Assembly (NCBI GenBank): GCA_025360225.1
Contig: JANYCN010000055.1
Location: 1-52,406 of the forward strand
DNA from: Actinomycetes bacterium
Lineage (GTDB): Bacteria > Actinomycetota > Thermoleophilia > Gaiellales > F1-60-MAGs149
Direction: 5' to 3'
Length of the DNA: 52,406 nucleotides
Under the pieces are notes generated by a model, which saw nothing but the letters and a program-made list of their open reading frames with translations, was not told where the DNA came from and made no database searches. This document shows, piece by piece, positions 32,782-40,689 of the stretch. Every line of letters begins with the position of its first letter. Positions within the stretch are counted from its first letter, which is position 1. The position numbers and the translations under genes are program-made.

Positions 32782-33222
32782 ATGAACTCGTCCCCGATCG
32801 TCGAGCGGCCGAGCGGGCACATCCGTCTCGTCTTCGCCCTCGCGATCGCCGGCTTGCTGGGCGTGTTCGCCGTGTACACCGCGCTGATCGGCGACACGAC
32901 GCCGCTCGTCGGCGTCGCGGAGGCAGCGGCCGGAAAGCATCGAGGCGAGGTCGTGCGTCTGGCGGGCAAGGTCGTGTCGCACAGCGGCGACGCCGGGACA
33001 CCCGCTGGCCTGCGGATCGTCCTCGCCGACAACGCCACCGGGCAGACGACGGTGCTCGTCTACCACGGGAGCGTGCCGGACGCGTTTCGCGATGGCCGGC
33101 GGGTGGTCGTCGATGGCACGGAGAAGGCCAGCGGGTTCGAGGCGAAGACGGACACGCTCGTCACGAAGTGTCCGTCGAAGTACCAGCCGCCGACCTCGAC
33201 CGGCACCGTCACCGGCTCCTGA
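32782..33222 (+). CDS. ccmE: Cytochrome c maturation protein CcmE, CXXXY variant
   Basis: A heme chaperone of 146 residues: a short cytoplasmic tail, one membrane anchor (VFALAIAGLLGVFAVYTALI, about residues 16-37) and a periplasmic OB-fold (GEVVRLAGKVV, GLRIVLADNATGQTTVLVYH, VVVDGTEKASGFEAKTDTLV). The usual heme-binding HXXXY is replaced by Cys130-P-S-K-Tyr134. Such CXXXY-type CcmE proteins are known from archaea and some sulfate reducers and are functional there with a reduced Ccm set. The stop shares one base with the ccmF start (TGATG). Confidence 0.92.
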   Translation: MNSSPIVERPSGHIRLVFALAIAGLLGVFAVYTALIGDTTPLVGVAEAAAGKHRGEVVRLAGKVVSHSGDAGTPAGLRIVLADNATGQTTVLVYHGSVPDAFRDGRRVVVDGTEKASGFEAKTDTLVTKCPSKYQPPTSTGTVTGS

Positions 33223-35228
33223 TGGCCTCGCTCGGTCGGGGGGCGCTCGTCCTCGCACTCGTCGTTGCCGCGTATGCCCTCGTCGTCGGCCTGCTTGGCG
33301 CGGTCCGACGCGATCGCCGCATGGTGACGAGCGCGCGACGTGCCACCTTCGCTCTGGTCGGCGTCGTTGGCGTCGCCGACCTCGTGTACGCCGCCGCGAT
33401 CCTTCGCCACGACTTCTCCTTCGTCGTCGTCGCTGAGACGTCATCCCGCTCGCTACCGATCGGGTACCTGATCACCTCCTTCTGGGCGTCGCAGGCAGGG
33501 TCGCTGCTTCTCTGGGTCTCGGTGTTGACGGGGTGTGCGGCGATCGTACAGCTCACCAACCGGCGAGCGAACGGCGAGCTGATGCCGTGGGTGACCGCCA
33601 TCCTCGCTGCGATCGCGACGTTCTTCTGCACGCTGCTCGTCGTCGCCGCGAGCCCGTTCGCGACGCAGGTTGCACCGGCAGACGGAAACGGCCTGAACCC
33701 GTCGCTGCAGAACCCATACATGGTCGCCCACCCGCCAAGCCTGTATCTCGGCTACGTCACCCTCGCTGTACCGTTCGCCTTCTGCATGGCGGCGCTCCTG
33801 GCGGGCCGCAGCGACGCGCGCTGGATCGTGTCGACGCGACGCTGGACGCTGACGTCCTGGTCGTTCCTCGGTGTCGGCATGCTGCTCGGCGCCCACTGGG
33901 CGTACGTGGAGGTCGGCTGGGGTGGCTTCTGGGCCTGGGACCCGGTGGAGAACGCCGCCCTCATGCCGTGGCTCGTCGCGACGGCGTTCCTGCACTCCGT
34001 GATGGTGCAGGAGAAGAAGGGGATGCTCAAGGTCTGGAACGTCGTCCTCGTCGCCACGGCGTTCGCCCTCTCGATCTTCGGCACCTTCCTGACGCGTTCG
34101 GGGCTGCTCTCGTCGATCCACGCGTTCGTCGCCTCGAACGTCGGTTTCTGGTTCGTCGGCTTCATCGCCGTCGTTCTCGCCGGACCGGCTGCGCTGATCA
34201 TCTGGCGGCTCCCGTTGTTGCGAACCGAGCATCGGATGGAGTCGCTCGTCTCGCGTGAGGCGACGTTCCTGTTCAACAACCTCCTGCTCGTCGGCCTCGC
34301 CTTCGCGGTCCTCTGGGGCGTCATCTACCCCTTGATCTCGAAGACGGTGATCGGCGACGAGGTGACGGTGAACGCGCCCTTCTTCCAGTTCTTCTCCGTC
34401 GCGTTCGGGTTGCCGCTGCTCGCGCTGATGGGGATCGGTCCCGTGATCGCCTGGCGCCGCGCATCGCTGCGCAGCCTCCGAGCGACCTTCGGCATCCCCT
34501 TTGCGACCGGGGTGGCCTGCGGCCTGGCACTGACCGTTCTGGGGTACGGCACCAACGCGCTTGGCACTGCGGCGTACTCGCTGTGCGTGTTCGTCGCCGT
34601 CGCGATCGGCAGCGAGTTCGCGCGCGGCGCGGCCGCCCGCCGGGCGCTCTCGGGAGGCTCCTGGGCTGGCGCGCTCGTCGCGTTGATCAACCGGAACCGG
34701 CGTCGGTACGGCGGCTACGTCGTGCACCTCGCGATGGTCCTGATGATCATCGGGATGGTTGGCACGTCAGCGTACGGGACGACGCGCGAGGCATCTCTGC
34801 GACCGGGGGAGACGCTCGTGATCCGCGACTATCGCCTGCTGTTCACCGGCCTCGTGCGCGAGTCCGGCCCGAACTACGACGAGCGGTCAGCACGCTTCAC
34901 GGTGTCCCGTGCCGGTCAGGCCCTCGGGGAGATCGCACCGGCGAACCGTTTCTATCCGATCACCGGCCAGGTCGACCCGCAACGTTCGAACGAGGCAGCG
35001 ATCCGGACGGACTGGTCACGAGGGGAGGACCTGTTCCTCATCCTCGACAGCGCCCGGAGCGACGGCTCGGTCACCGTCAAGGCGCTGATCAACCCGCTCG
35101 TCAACCTCCTCTGGCTCGGAGCGATCGTCTTCGTCCTCGGATCACTGATCGCCGCCTGGCCCGATCGGCGCGAGGCACGCCGGCTTGCGCGGCGTTACGC
35201 CGAGGAGCCGGTGGTGGGCGAGGCGTGA
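33222..35228 (+). CDS. ccmF: Heme lyase CcmF/NrfE family
   Basis: A 668-residue polytopic membrane protein that attaches heme from holo-CcmE to apocytochrome c. It begins with the ATG at 33222 and has about 14 hydrophobic segments. The WWD-like heme loop reads VGWGGFWAWDPVENAALMPW; other CcmF marks are AHPPSLYLGYV, SIFGTFLTRSGLLSSIHAF and GGYVVHLAMVLMIIGMVG. The large periplasmic loop near the C-terminus (EASLRPGETLVIRDYRLLF) is followed by LINPLVNLLWLGAIVFVLG. ccmA, B, C and any thiol-reductase genes are not in this window. Confidence 0.95.
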   Translation: MASLGRGALVLALVVAAYALVVGLLGAVRRDRRMVTSARRATFALVGVVGVADLVYAAAILRHDFSFVVVAETSSRSLPIGYLITSFWASQAGSLLLWVSVLTGCAAIVQLTNRRANGELMPWVTAILAAIATFFCTLLVVAASPFATQVAPADGNGLNPSLQNPYMVAHPPSLYLGYVTLAVPFAFCMAALLAGRSDARWIVSTRRWTLTSWSFLGVGMLLGAHWAYVEVGWGGFWAWDPVENAALMPWLVATAFLHSVMVQEKKGMLKVWNVVLVATAFALSIFGTFLTRSGLLSSIHAFVASNVGFWFVGFIAVVLAGPAALIIWRLPLLRTEHRMESLVSREATFLFNNLLLVGLAFAVLWGVIYPLISKTVIGDEVTVNAPFFQFFSVAFGLPLLALMGIGPVIAWRRASLRSLRATFGIPFATGVACGLALTVLGYGTNALGTAAYSLCVFVAVAIGSEFARGAAARRALSGGSWAGALVALINRNRRRYGGYVVHLAMVLMIIGMVGTSAYGTTREASLRPGETLVIRDYRLLFTGLVRESGPNYDERSARFTVSRAGQALGEIAPANRFYPITGQVDPQRSNEAAIRTDWSRGEDLFLILDSARSDGSVTVKALINPLVNLLWLGAIVFVLGSLIAAWPDRREARRLARRYAEEPVVGEA

Positions 35229-35566
35229 TCGCGACGCTGCTGCTCGTCGCGCTCGTGTTGATCGTCGCCGTCACGGTCGGGGCGCCTCTCCTACGCGAGC
35301 CGACCGAGGTCGACGTGATCCCGCGCATCGAGGGTGCTGCTGCCGATCGGCTGCGCCTGCGTGAGCAGCGAGACGATGCGATCGCGAGCCTCCAGGAGCT
35401 CGCGTTCGACCTTCGCACTGGCAAGATCACGCAGGGCGACCACGACGACGGGGCGGCGTCGCTCCGGGCCCGGATCGCCGCGCTCGTGGCCGCTCTGGAC
35501 GGCGTGTCAGCCGGAACGTCCGCTACGCTGCGCCCCGTTGACGACCCTGGCAGAACTCCACGCTGA
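35225..35566 (+). CDS. CcmI N-terminal-like membrane protein of the ccm run
   Basis: A 113-residue protein. One N-terminal membrane helix (IATLLLVALVLIVAVTVGAP) is followed by a cytoplasmic/periplasmic coiled helix: RLRLREQRDDAIASLQELAF then DLRTGKITQGDHDD and ARIAALVAALDGV. The 'R.eA...L.eLeFDl.tGKis..Dy' pattern is typical of the CcmI/CycH N-terminal domain, but there are no TPR repeats, so it is a short form. The GTG start overlaps ccmF by four bases. The last 29 bases overlap the start of the crotonase gene. Confidence 0.72.
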   Translation: MIATLLLVALVLIVAVTVGAPLLREPTEVDVIPRIEGAAADRLRLREQRDDAIASLQELAFDLRTGKITQGDHDDGAASLRARIAALVAALDGVSAGTSATLRPVDDPGRTPR

Positions 35567-36353
35567 GGCCCGCACCCGTGGCCTCGCGGGCTACCGACGG
35601 CTGGCGAAGGCTGAGCTCGCGGCGTTGCTCGCGCCCTCCGGCAGCCCGATCCCGCGGGTGCCGGTCCGGCTCGAGCGCGATGGCCCGCTCGCGCTGATCC
35701 TGCTCGACGACCGCGACACCCGCAACGCGATGACGGCAGCGGCGATCGACGGGTTCGGCGCGGCGCTCGACAGCATCGGGTCGGACGACTCCGTCGCGCT
35801 CGTCGCGGTCATGGGGGTCGGGCCGATGTTCTGCTCCGGCGCCGGGCTGCGCGACTTCGAGGGGCGGCCGGACGGCGGCGCGGATCTGACCGATGGCGGC
35901 ACGGCCCTCCTCGCGCGGCTCGCCGCTCTGCCCGTCCCGACGGTCGCGCTGATCAACGGCCACGCGATCGGCGGAGGCGTCGAGGTGGCGCTGGCGTGTG
36001 ACTGGCGTCTGATCGATCCCGAGTCGGAGCTGCGTTTCGTCCACGCCTCGCTCGGGTTGATCCCCGGGTTCGGCGGCCTCGCCCGGCTCGCCCGGCTGGT
36101 CGGTCATGGCACTGCCTTGCGTCTTCTCGCTGCCTGTGAGTCGGTGGACGGTCGGCGTGCCGTCGCGCTCGGGCTCGCCGATGAGGAGATCGGCTACCGC
36201 GACCAGCGTGGCCGAGCGCGTGCGCTCGCCGCGCGGATCGACGGGTCCGATCGTGCCGCCGTCGCGGCGATCAAGGGCGCGCTCGCGGATGGCACAGCGG
36301 CCGCCGAGCGATCGGCGTTTCTCGCGTGCTGGGAGCGCCGCCAGCAAGGCTGA
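35538..36353 (+). CDS. Enoyl-CoA hydratase/isomerase with an N-terminal Rho_N/SAP-like segment
   Basis: From TTG 35538 the protein has 271 residues. Residues 1-35 (LAELHAEARTRGLAGYRRLA, then KAELAALLA) follow the SAP/Rho_N helix-loop-helix pattern, normally found at the start of transcription terminator Rho and other nucleic-acid-binding proteins. The rest is a crotonase: LILLDDRDTRNAMT, VMGVGPMFCSGAGLRDFEG (first oxyanion segment), LPVPTVALINGHAIGGGVEV (second), RFVHASLGLIPGFGGL (the catalytic Glu positions are not the canonical pair). The reaction is not certain; hydratase, isomerase or other acyl-CoA lyase are possible. It overlaps the CcmI-like gene by 29 bases. Confidence 0.83.
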   Translation: MTTLAELHAEARTRGLAGYRRLAKAELAALLAPSGSPIPRVPVRLERDGPLALILLDDRDTRNAMTAAAIDGFGAALDSIGSDDSVALVAVMGVGPMFCSGAGLRDFEGRPDGGADLTDGGTALLARLAALPVPTVALINGHAIGGGVEVALACDWRLIDPESELRFVHASLGLIPGFGGLARLARLVGHGTALRLLAACESVDGRRAVALGLADEEIGYRDQRGRARALAARIDGSDRAAVAAIKGALADGTAAAERSAFLACWERRQQG

Positions 36354-36384
36354 GCGACGGAGAGCAACCGGCTACCCTGCTGGC

Positions 36385-36681
36385 ATGGTTACTGAGGAGC
36401 TCGTGCGTGACGCGTTGAACCTGGTCGAGGACCCCGAGCTGATGATGGGGATCGTCGACCTCGGCCTGGTGTACGAGGTGACGGTCACGGGCGCACACGT
36501 GAAGGTCATCTACTCGCTCACCTCGATGGGCTGTCCCGTTGGCCCGTGGATCGCCGAGCAGGTTGCGCTTGCCGCTCGCGGCGTCGAGGGCGTCGAGGAG
36601 GTTGACGCGGAGCTCGTCTTCTCGCCGGCGTGGACGCCGGAGCGGATGTCCGAGGACGCCAAGTTCGCCCTCGGGTTCTGA
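36385..36681 (+). CDS. MIP18/PaaD-family (DUF59) protein
   Basis: A 98-residue DUF59-fold protein. It shows the family's N-terminal block (VRDALNLVEDPELMMGIVDL, then GLVYEV) and the central TSMGCPVGPWIAEQV with the conserved Cys, then VEEVDAELVFSPAWTPERMS. Members assist Fe-S cluster assembly (SufT-like) or are parts of phenylacetate oxygenase (PaaD). No paa or suf genes are here, so an Fe-S role is a guess. The ATG at 36385 follows the crotonase stop by 31 bases. Confidence 0.9.
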   Translation: MVTEELVRDALNLVEDPELMMGIVDLGLVYEVTVTGAHVKVIYSLTSMGCPVGPWIAEQVALAARGVEGVEEVDAELVFSPAWTPERMSEDAKFALGF

Positions 36682-36682
36682 C

Positions 36683-36704
36683 CAGCCGCGCTCCGCGCGG
36701 GCTG
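36683..36704. terminator. GC-rich hairpin between convergent genes
   Basis: CAGCCGCGC (36683-36691) pairs with GCGCGGGCTG (36695-36704) with one bulged G and a 3-base loop, directly after the MIP18-type gene's stop. There is no T-run, so it would be a weak intrinsic or bidirectional stop signal. The remaining 75 bases to the rnhA stop include an 18-mer (36726-36743) also found at 3819-3836. Confidence 0.4.
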
Positions 36705-36778
36705 CACGATGAGCCCGTCAGAAAAGGTCGGCGTTGGCGCGTGCCGATGGGACAGCACCGAGCGATCCTGACGGTCTC

Positions 36779-37216
36779 TTAAACGCGCTCGCGGGCCGCG
36801 ACCGCGAGGCGGTCTGCTCGCTCGTTCATGTCCACCCCAGCGTGCCCCTTGACCCGCTCGAACGTCACGGTGTGGCGTCCGACGAGCGCGTCCAGCTGCT
36901 CCCACAGGTCGCGGTTGGCGACCGGGGTCTTGCCGGAGGTCTGCCAGCCGTTGCGCTTCCACCTCGCGAGCCAGCCGTCGGTGAACGCGCGCTGCAGGTA
37001 GGCCGAGTCGGTCTTCACGACAACGGTCGATGGACGGCTGAGGGCTCGCAGGGCCTCGAGCGGCCCCATCAGCTCCATCCGGTTGTTCGTCGTGTCGCGC
37101 TCTCCGCCGGACAGCTCGCGCTCGCTGCCGTTCCACACCAGGATCGCCGCCCAGCCGCCCGGTCCGGGGTTCCCCGAGCATGCGCCGTCCGTCCAGATCA
37201 CCACCGGTTCCGTCAT
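36779..37216 (-). CDS. rnhA: Ribonuclease HI
   Basis: Degrades the RNA strand of RNA-DNA hybrids. The 145-residue protein carries the full catalytic set: Asp in [19 protein letters not shown], Glu in [13 protein letters not shown], Asp in [14 protein letters not shown] and the C-terminal Asp in [12 protein letters not shown], with the conserved His in [11 protein letters not shown]. It also has the basic substrate handle region ([20 protein letters not shown]). ATG start at 37216, divergent from the Tat-exported protein gene by 52 bases. Confidence 0.96.
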   Translation of the reverse strand: MTEPVVIWTDGACSGNPGPGGWAAILVWNGSERELSGGERDTTNNRMELMGPLEALRALSRPSTVVVKTDSAYLQRAFTDGWLARWKRNGWQTSGKTPVANRDLWEQLDALVGRHTVTFERVKGHAGVDMNERADRLAVAARERV

Positions 37217-37268
37217 GCGGAAAGCCTACCGGCTTGACTACCGCCGACGGATGCGGTTCACTGCACCC

Positions 37269-37745
37269 ATGACAACCGTGAGGAACGGGACGAGCCGGCG
37301 CGACCTGCTCGTCGGACTTGGCGCAGCGGTTGGAGCCGCGGCGACCACCGGGTTCGTCTTCAACGAGCGCTCGGCCGCGCCGTCGACGACGCTCCGCCTG
37401 GCGCTCGTCGACGTGCGTCACGCCGTACCGGGAGCGGTTCCGGGCCAGCTGCACGCGATGGGCGCCCGTGCCGTCCCGTACGCCGACGTCGTTGACGCCG
37501 CCGGGCGCCACGTCGGGCGACTCGACTCTGCGATCGTCCCCGGAACGGCCGGCGAGTCAGTGCTGCACACGCTGAACCTCGCCGATGGCTCGTTGCTCGC
37601 GATCGGGCCGCACGACATGGCGGGCGCGTACGCGGTGGTCGGCGGTAGCGGGAGGTACGGCGGCGTCACCGGCAGCTACCAGCTTGACGACCACGGATCG
37701 GACGCGCACGATCTCACGATCACCCTGCACGGACTGGAGGCATGA
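37269..37745 (+). CDS. Tat-exported beta-barrel protein (allene-oxide-cyclase/dirigent-like)
   Basis: A 158-residue protein. The N-terminus has a twin-arginine signal (GTSRRDLLVGLGAAVGAAAT). The mature part is beta-rich and ends in a pattern typical of AOC-barrel/dirigent-like folds, 'AVVGGSGRYGGVTGSYQLDD', which resembles 'F.i.GGTG.F.GA.G...' of that group. The ATG at 37269 gives the cleanest signal; an ATG 18 bases upstream is possible. The Hcp-like gene starts one base after its stop, so the two are probably co-translated. Function unknown. Confidence 0.68.
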   Translation: MTTVRNGTSRRDLLVGLGAAVGAAATTGFVFNERSAAPSTTLRLALVDVRHAVPGAVPGQLHAMGARAVPYADVVDAAGRHVGRLDSAIVPGTAGESVLHTLNLADGSLLAIGPHDMAGAYAVVGGSGRYGGVTGSYQLDDHGSDAHDLTITLHGLEA

Positions 37746-37746
37746 G

Positions 37747-38205
37747 ATGGCGATGAAGATCTTCCTCAAGCTCGTCGGGGTCGATGGCGGGATGGTGGCG
37801 AAGGGCTACGAGAAGTGGATCGAGATCAGCTCCTTCTCCTGGGGGGCGACGCAGCAGGGCGCGGTTGGCGGGGGCGGGGCTGGCACGGGGAAGCTGGTCG
37901 TCAAGACCGTCGACCTGTCCATCCCGGCGAGCATCGCGACGCCCGGCATGATCAAGCTCCTTGGCACCGGTGCCGCGACGGTCGCCTCGATCGTCACCGC
38001 TCGGGTGATCAAGGGGACGTACTACAAGGAGCATTTCATCAAGCTCGACGGCGTTCGCGTCACCTCATACTCGATGTCAGGGCAGGGCCCGGACGCATCT
38101 TCGACGGACACCGTCTCGCTCGCGTTCCTCAAGCTCGACCTCCAGACGACCTTCGGCAAGCTGACGAGTAGCGCGACGCTCGCGACTGGTTCCACCCCGG
38201 CTTGA
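37747..38205 (+). CDS. Hcp1-family (type VI secretion tube-like) protein
   Basis: A 152-residue Hcp-like barrel. Key patterns: IFLKLVGVDGG, YEKWIEISSFSWGATQQ (the Hcp signature 'gWIEv.SfswG.sq'), LVVKTVDLSIPASIATPGMI and KEHFIKLDGVRVTSYSMSGQ, then LAFLKLDLQTTFGKL. Hcp normally forms the tube of the type VI secretion machine, but no other T6SS gene is in the window and the system is largely proteobacterial; actinobacterial orphans of this fold are known but uncharacterised. It sits between the Tat-exported barrel protein and a methyltransferase, both tightly linked. Confidence 0.82.
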   Translation: MAMKIFLKLVGVDGGMVAKGYEKWIEISSFSWGATQQGAVGGGGAGTGKLVVKTVDLSIPASIATPGMIKLLGTGAATVASIVTARVIKGTYYKEHFIKLDGVRVTSYSMSGQGPDASSTDTVSLAFLKLDLQTTFGKLTSSATLATGSTPA

Positions 38206-39596
38206 GCGAGTTTCCGCCGGCGATCGTCGGCAGCGAGCAGACCGTTCAGCGCGTTGGCGTCGCTCTGACGGCGGCCGGCTTCACGCCACCACGGCTGAAG
38301 GACCTCCTTGGCTCGGACGGCGCCCTCGTCGACGCGGGCCGTCGACCTGATGCATTGCGCCACGCTCACGCCGGTGGCGACCTCGGCGTGCTCGCTCGTC
38401 TCTTCCTGCTCGCCGACGGCGTGAGCGACGAGGAGCTTTCAGGCCTCGGGACGCTTGCTGAGGACCTGCGGTGCTGCGGGCTCGTCAGCCAACGCGGCGG
38501 CGTGAACGTTGGCGCGGCAACGATGATCCCACACGACGACATCCTGATCGCCTCGGATGGGCCTGGGAGCGACGTCAGCGACGCTCTCGTCCCGGGGGTA
38601 CAGGGCCCATCACACCTCCTCGGCATGCTCGCCATTCGTCGGCCCGTTCAGCGGGCCCTCGATCTCGGCACCGGCAACGGCATCCAGGCGATCCTCCTAG
38701 CACGCAGCAGCGAGCACGTCGTCGCGACTGATCTGAACCCGCGAGCGATCGCGTACGCCCGCTTCAACGCTGCCTTGAACGGCGTCACGAACATCGAGTT
38801 TCGGCAGGGAGACCTGTTCGAACCGGTCGCCGGGGAGCGGTTCGGTCTTGCGGTTGCGAACCCGCCGTACGTGATCTCGCCCGAGACGAGCTTCACCTTC
38901 CGCGACTCCGTGCTCGGCGGGGAAGCGATCAGCGCGCAGGTCGTCGTGGGCATGTCTGACGTCCTCGAGGAGGGCGGACACGCGACGGTGCTCGTCAGCT
39001 GGGACGCGTCCGGCGCCGACCCACACGCGACACCTGTTGGCTGGGTCGCTGGCCTGCCGGTTGACGGTGTCGTGCTGTCCACGACGATCGAGCCTGCCCG
39101 GTCGAACGCCGAGCGCTGGACGGCAGCCCACGCCGACCGCGACGCGGCGTTCGCACAGTGGTACGACTACTACGTCGCGAACGGGATCGAACACGTCGGC
39201 TACGCCGCCGTTGTCATGCGCCGGCGCGAACGACATGGGCGTCACCGCGTGATCGCCGTGCCGCCGACGATGGCATCGCAGGCGTCCGACCATCTCCTGC
39301 GACTTCTTGACGGACAGGGCACGACCGTGGCTGAGGCATCGATCGTCCGCCTCGCGCCGACGACGAGGATCACCGAGGTCACCGAGCCTGGCCCGGACGG
39401 TTGGGCGCTCGCCTCGGCTGAGATCTCCCTCGCCGACGGGCTCGGTTTCCGTGCTGACCTCGACGTGCGCGGGCTGGCCGTCGTCCGGTCGCTCGTGTCT
39501 CAGACCGCTGTCGCTGACCTCCCCGGCGACGACGCCGACGAGGTCCTCGGGTTCGTCCGCGAGCTCGTCGAGCTCGGCTTCGTCGTGACGGGTTGA
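38202..39596 (+). CDS. Class I methyltransferase with an HemK/RlmG-type NPPY motif
   Basis: A 464-residue protein. Residues 1-125 form a helical N-terminal domain; the SAM-binding core starts at RALDLGTGNGIQAILLARSS (motif I), VATDLNPRAIAYARFNAAL (motif II) and contains LAVANPPYVISPE (motif IV, NPPY). NPPY enzymes modify amino groups such as glutamine side chains or exocyclic N of RNA/DNA bases. The C-terminal 200 residues are variable with one repeat of beta-rich segments. The TTG start overlaps the Hcp gene's stop by four bases (TTGA), so translation is coupled. The target is unknown; it might modify protein or nucleic acid. Confidence 0.85.
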   Translation: MSEFPPAIVGSEQTVQRVGVALTAAGFTPPRLKDLLGSDGALVDAGRRPDALRHAHAGGDLGVLARLFLLADGVSDEELSGLGTLAEDLRCCGLVSQRGGVNVGAATMIPHDDILIASDGPGSDVSDALVPGVQGPSHLLGMLAIRRPVQRALDLGTGNGIQAILLARSSEHVVATDLNPRAIAYARFNAALNGVTNIEFRQGDLFEPVAGERFGLAVANPPYVISPETSFTFRDSVLGGEAISAQVVVGMSDVLEEGGHATVLVSWDASGADPHATPVGWVAGLPVDGVVLSTTIEPARSNAERWTAAHADRDAAFAQWYDYYVANGIEHVGYAAVVMRRRERHGRHRVIAVPPTMASQASDHLLRLLDGQGTTVAEASIVRLAPTTRITEVTEPGPDGWALASAEISLADGLGFRADLDVRGLAVVRSLVSQTAVADLPGDDADEVLGFVRELVELGFVVTG

Positions 39597-39627
39597 TGAT
39601 CGTCTCGAGCGCGCTCGTCCGTCCGGC

Positions 39628-40620
39628 GTGACCGGGCTCGACGACCTTGCCGCGCTCGTTCGAGAGGATGGGATCGTGCTCTCTGCGGCGCCGGCGGCAC
39701 CGTACGTCAACACCGAGCGCCACATCCTTGATCGTCGGGCGCGCGGGCTGTTCGCCGACATGGGGTTCACGATGCGCCAGCCCGAGCGGTCGTGTCACCC
39801 CGAGCTCGCGGTGCGCGGAGCGCGAACCGTCCTGACGGCGCTTCTGCCCTTGACGCACCGCACGCCCGCACGACCCGCCGGTGCTGTTGGGCGGCTGCCG
39901 CGATACGCCTGGGGCGACCCGTACGCGGTGCTGCGTAACGCGCTCGGTCGGGTGCGCGAGGCCCTGCGCGGCGAGCATGCACGTGCTGCCGTGTTCGTCG
40001 ACGCCAACCACCACGTCGATCGGGAGGGCGCCCGGCGGGCCGGCCTCACGTTCTACGGCAAGAACACCATGGCGATCGCTCCCGGCCTTGGCTCCTTCAT
40101 CGCGATCGGCACTGTCGTCACCGACGCGTCGCTCGTCAACGCGGCCCCGGCTCCGGCCCGCGACGGTTGCGGTTCGTGCACGCGGTGCGTCGATGCGTGC
40201 CCGACCGGTGCGCTGGACGAGCCAGGAACGCTCGACGCGACTCGCTGCCTCTCCTACTGGACGCAATCGCGCCATGATGCACCCGTAGACGTCGCCACGG
40301 CGCTCGAGGATCGCGTCTACGGCTGCGACATCTGTCAGGACGTTTGCCCGTACACCACCGGACCAGACCGCCGTACTGCGGCCGAGGCGAGCGCCACCGA
40401 CGCGTACGTCGATCTGCACCGTTGGCTTACCGATCCCGGGGACGACCTGCTCCGAGCGTACTCGCGTCTCTACGTCCCTGACCGCGACGTGCGTTACCTC
40501 CGACGGAACGCGCTGATCGCCCTCGGGAACGGGCCGTCTGACCATCTCGGGCTCGCGCTGCCGTTCGTTGATGACGACGATCCGCTGCTCCGTCACGCCG
40601 CTCGTCGAGCGTTGCGTTGA
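39628..40620 (+). CDS. queG: Epoxyqueuosine reductase
   Basis: Cobalamin-dependent Fe-S enzyme that converts epoxyqueuosine to queuosine in tRNA. The 330-residue protein has the B12-binding N-terminal domain (FADMGFTMRQPERSCHPELA, GRLPRYAWGDPYAVL, GLTFYGKNTMAIAPGLGSF) and two [4Fe-4S] motifs, CGSCTRCVDACPTGAL and CDICQDVCPYT. The C-terminus has a short HEAT-like segment (RDVRYLRRNALIALGN). GTG start. The methyltransferase gene lies 31 bases upstream. No other queuosine genes are in the window. Confidence 0.95.
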   Translation: MTGLDDLAALVREDGIVLSAAPAAPYVNTERHILDRRARGLFADMGFTMRQPERSCHPELAVRGARTVLTALLPLTHRTPARPAGAVGRLPRYAWGDPYAVLRNALGRVREALRGEHARAAVFVDANHHVDREGARRAGLTFYGKNTMAIAPGLGSFIAIGTVVTDASLVNAAPAPARDGCGSCTRCVDACPTGALDEPGTLDATRCLSYWTQSRHDAPVDVATALEDRVYGCDICQDVCPYTTGPDRRTAAEASATDAYVDLHRWLTDPGDDLLRAYSRLYVPDRDVRYLRRNALIALGNGPSDHLGLALPFVDDDDPLLRHAARRALR

Positions 40621-40689
40621 CCGACGGGGGGGCGGAGGCGCCCCGTCATCCGGTGGCAAAGCTCGCTCCGTCGTCCCTGTCGTCGCGTC

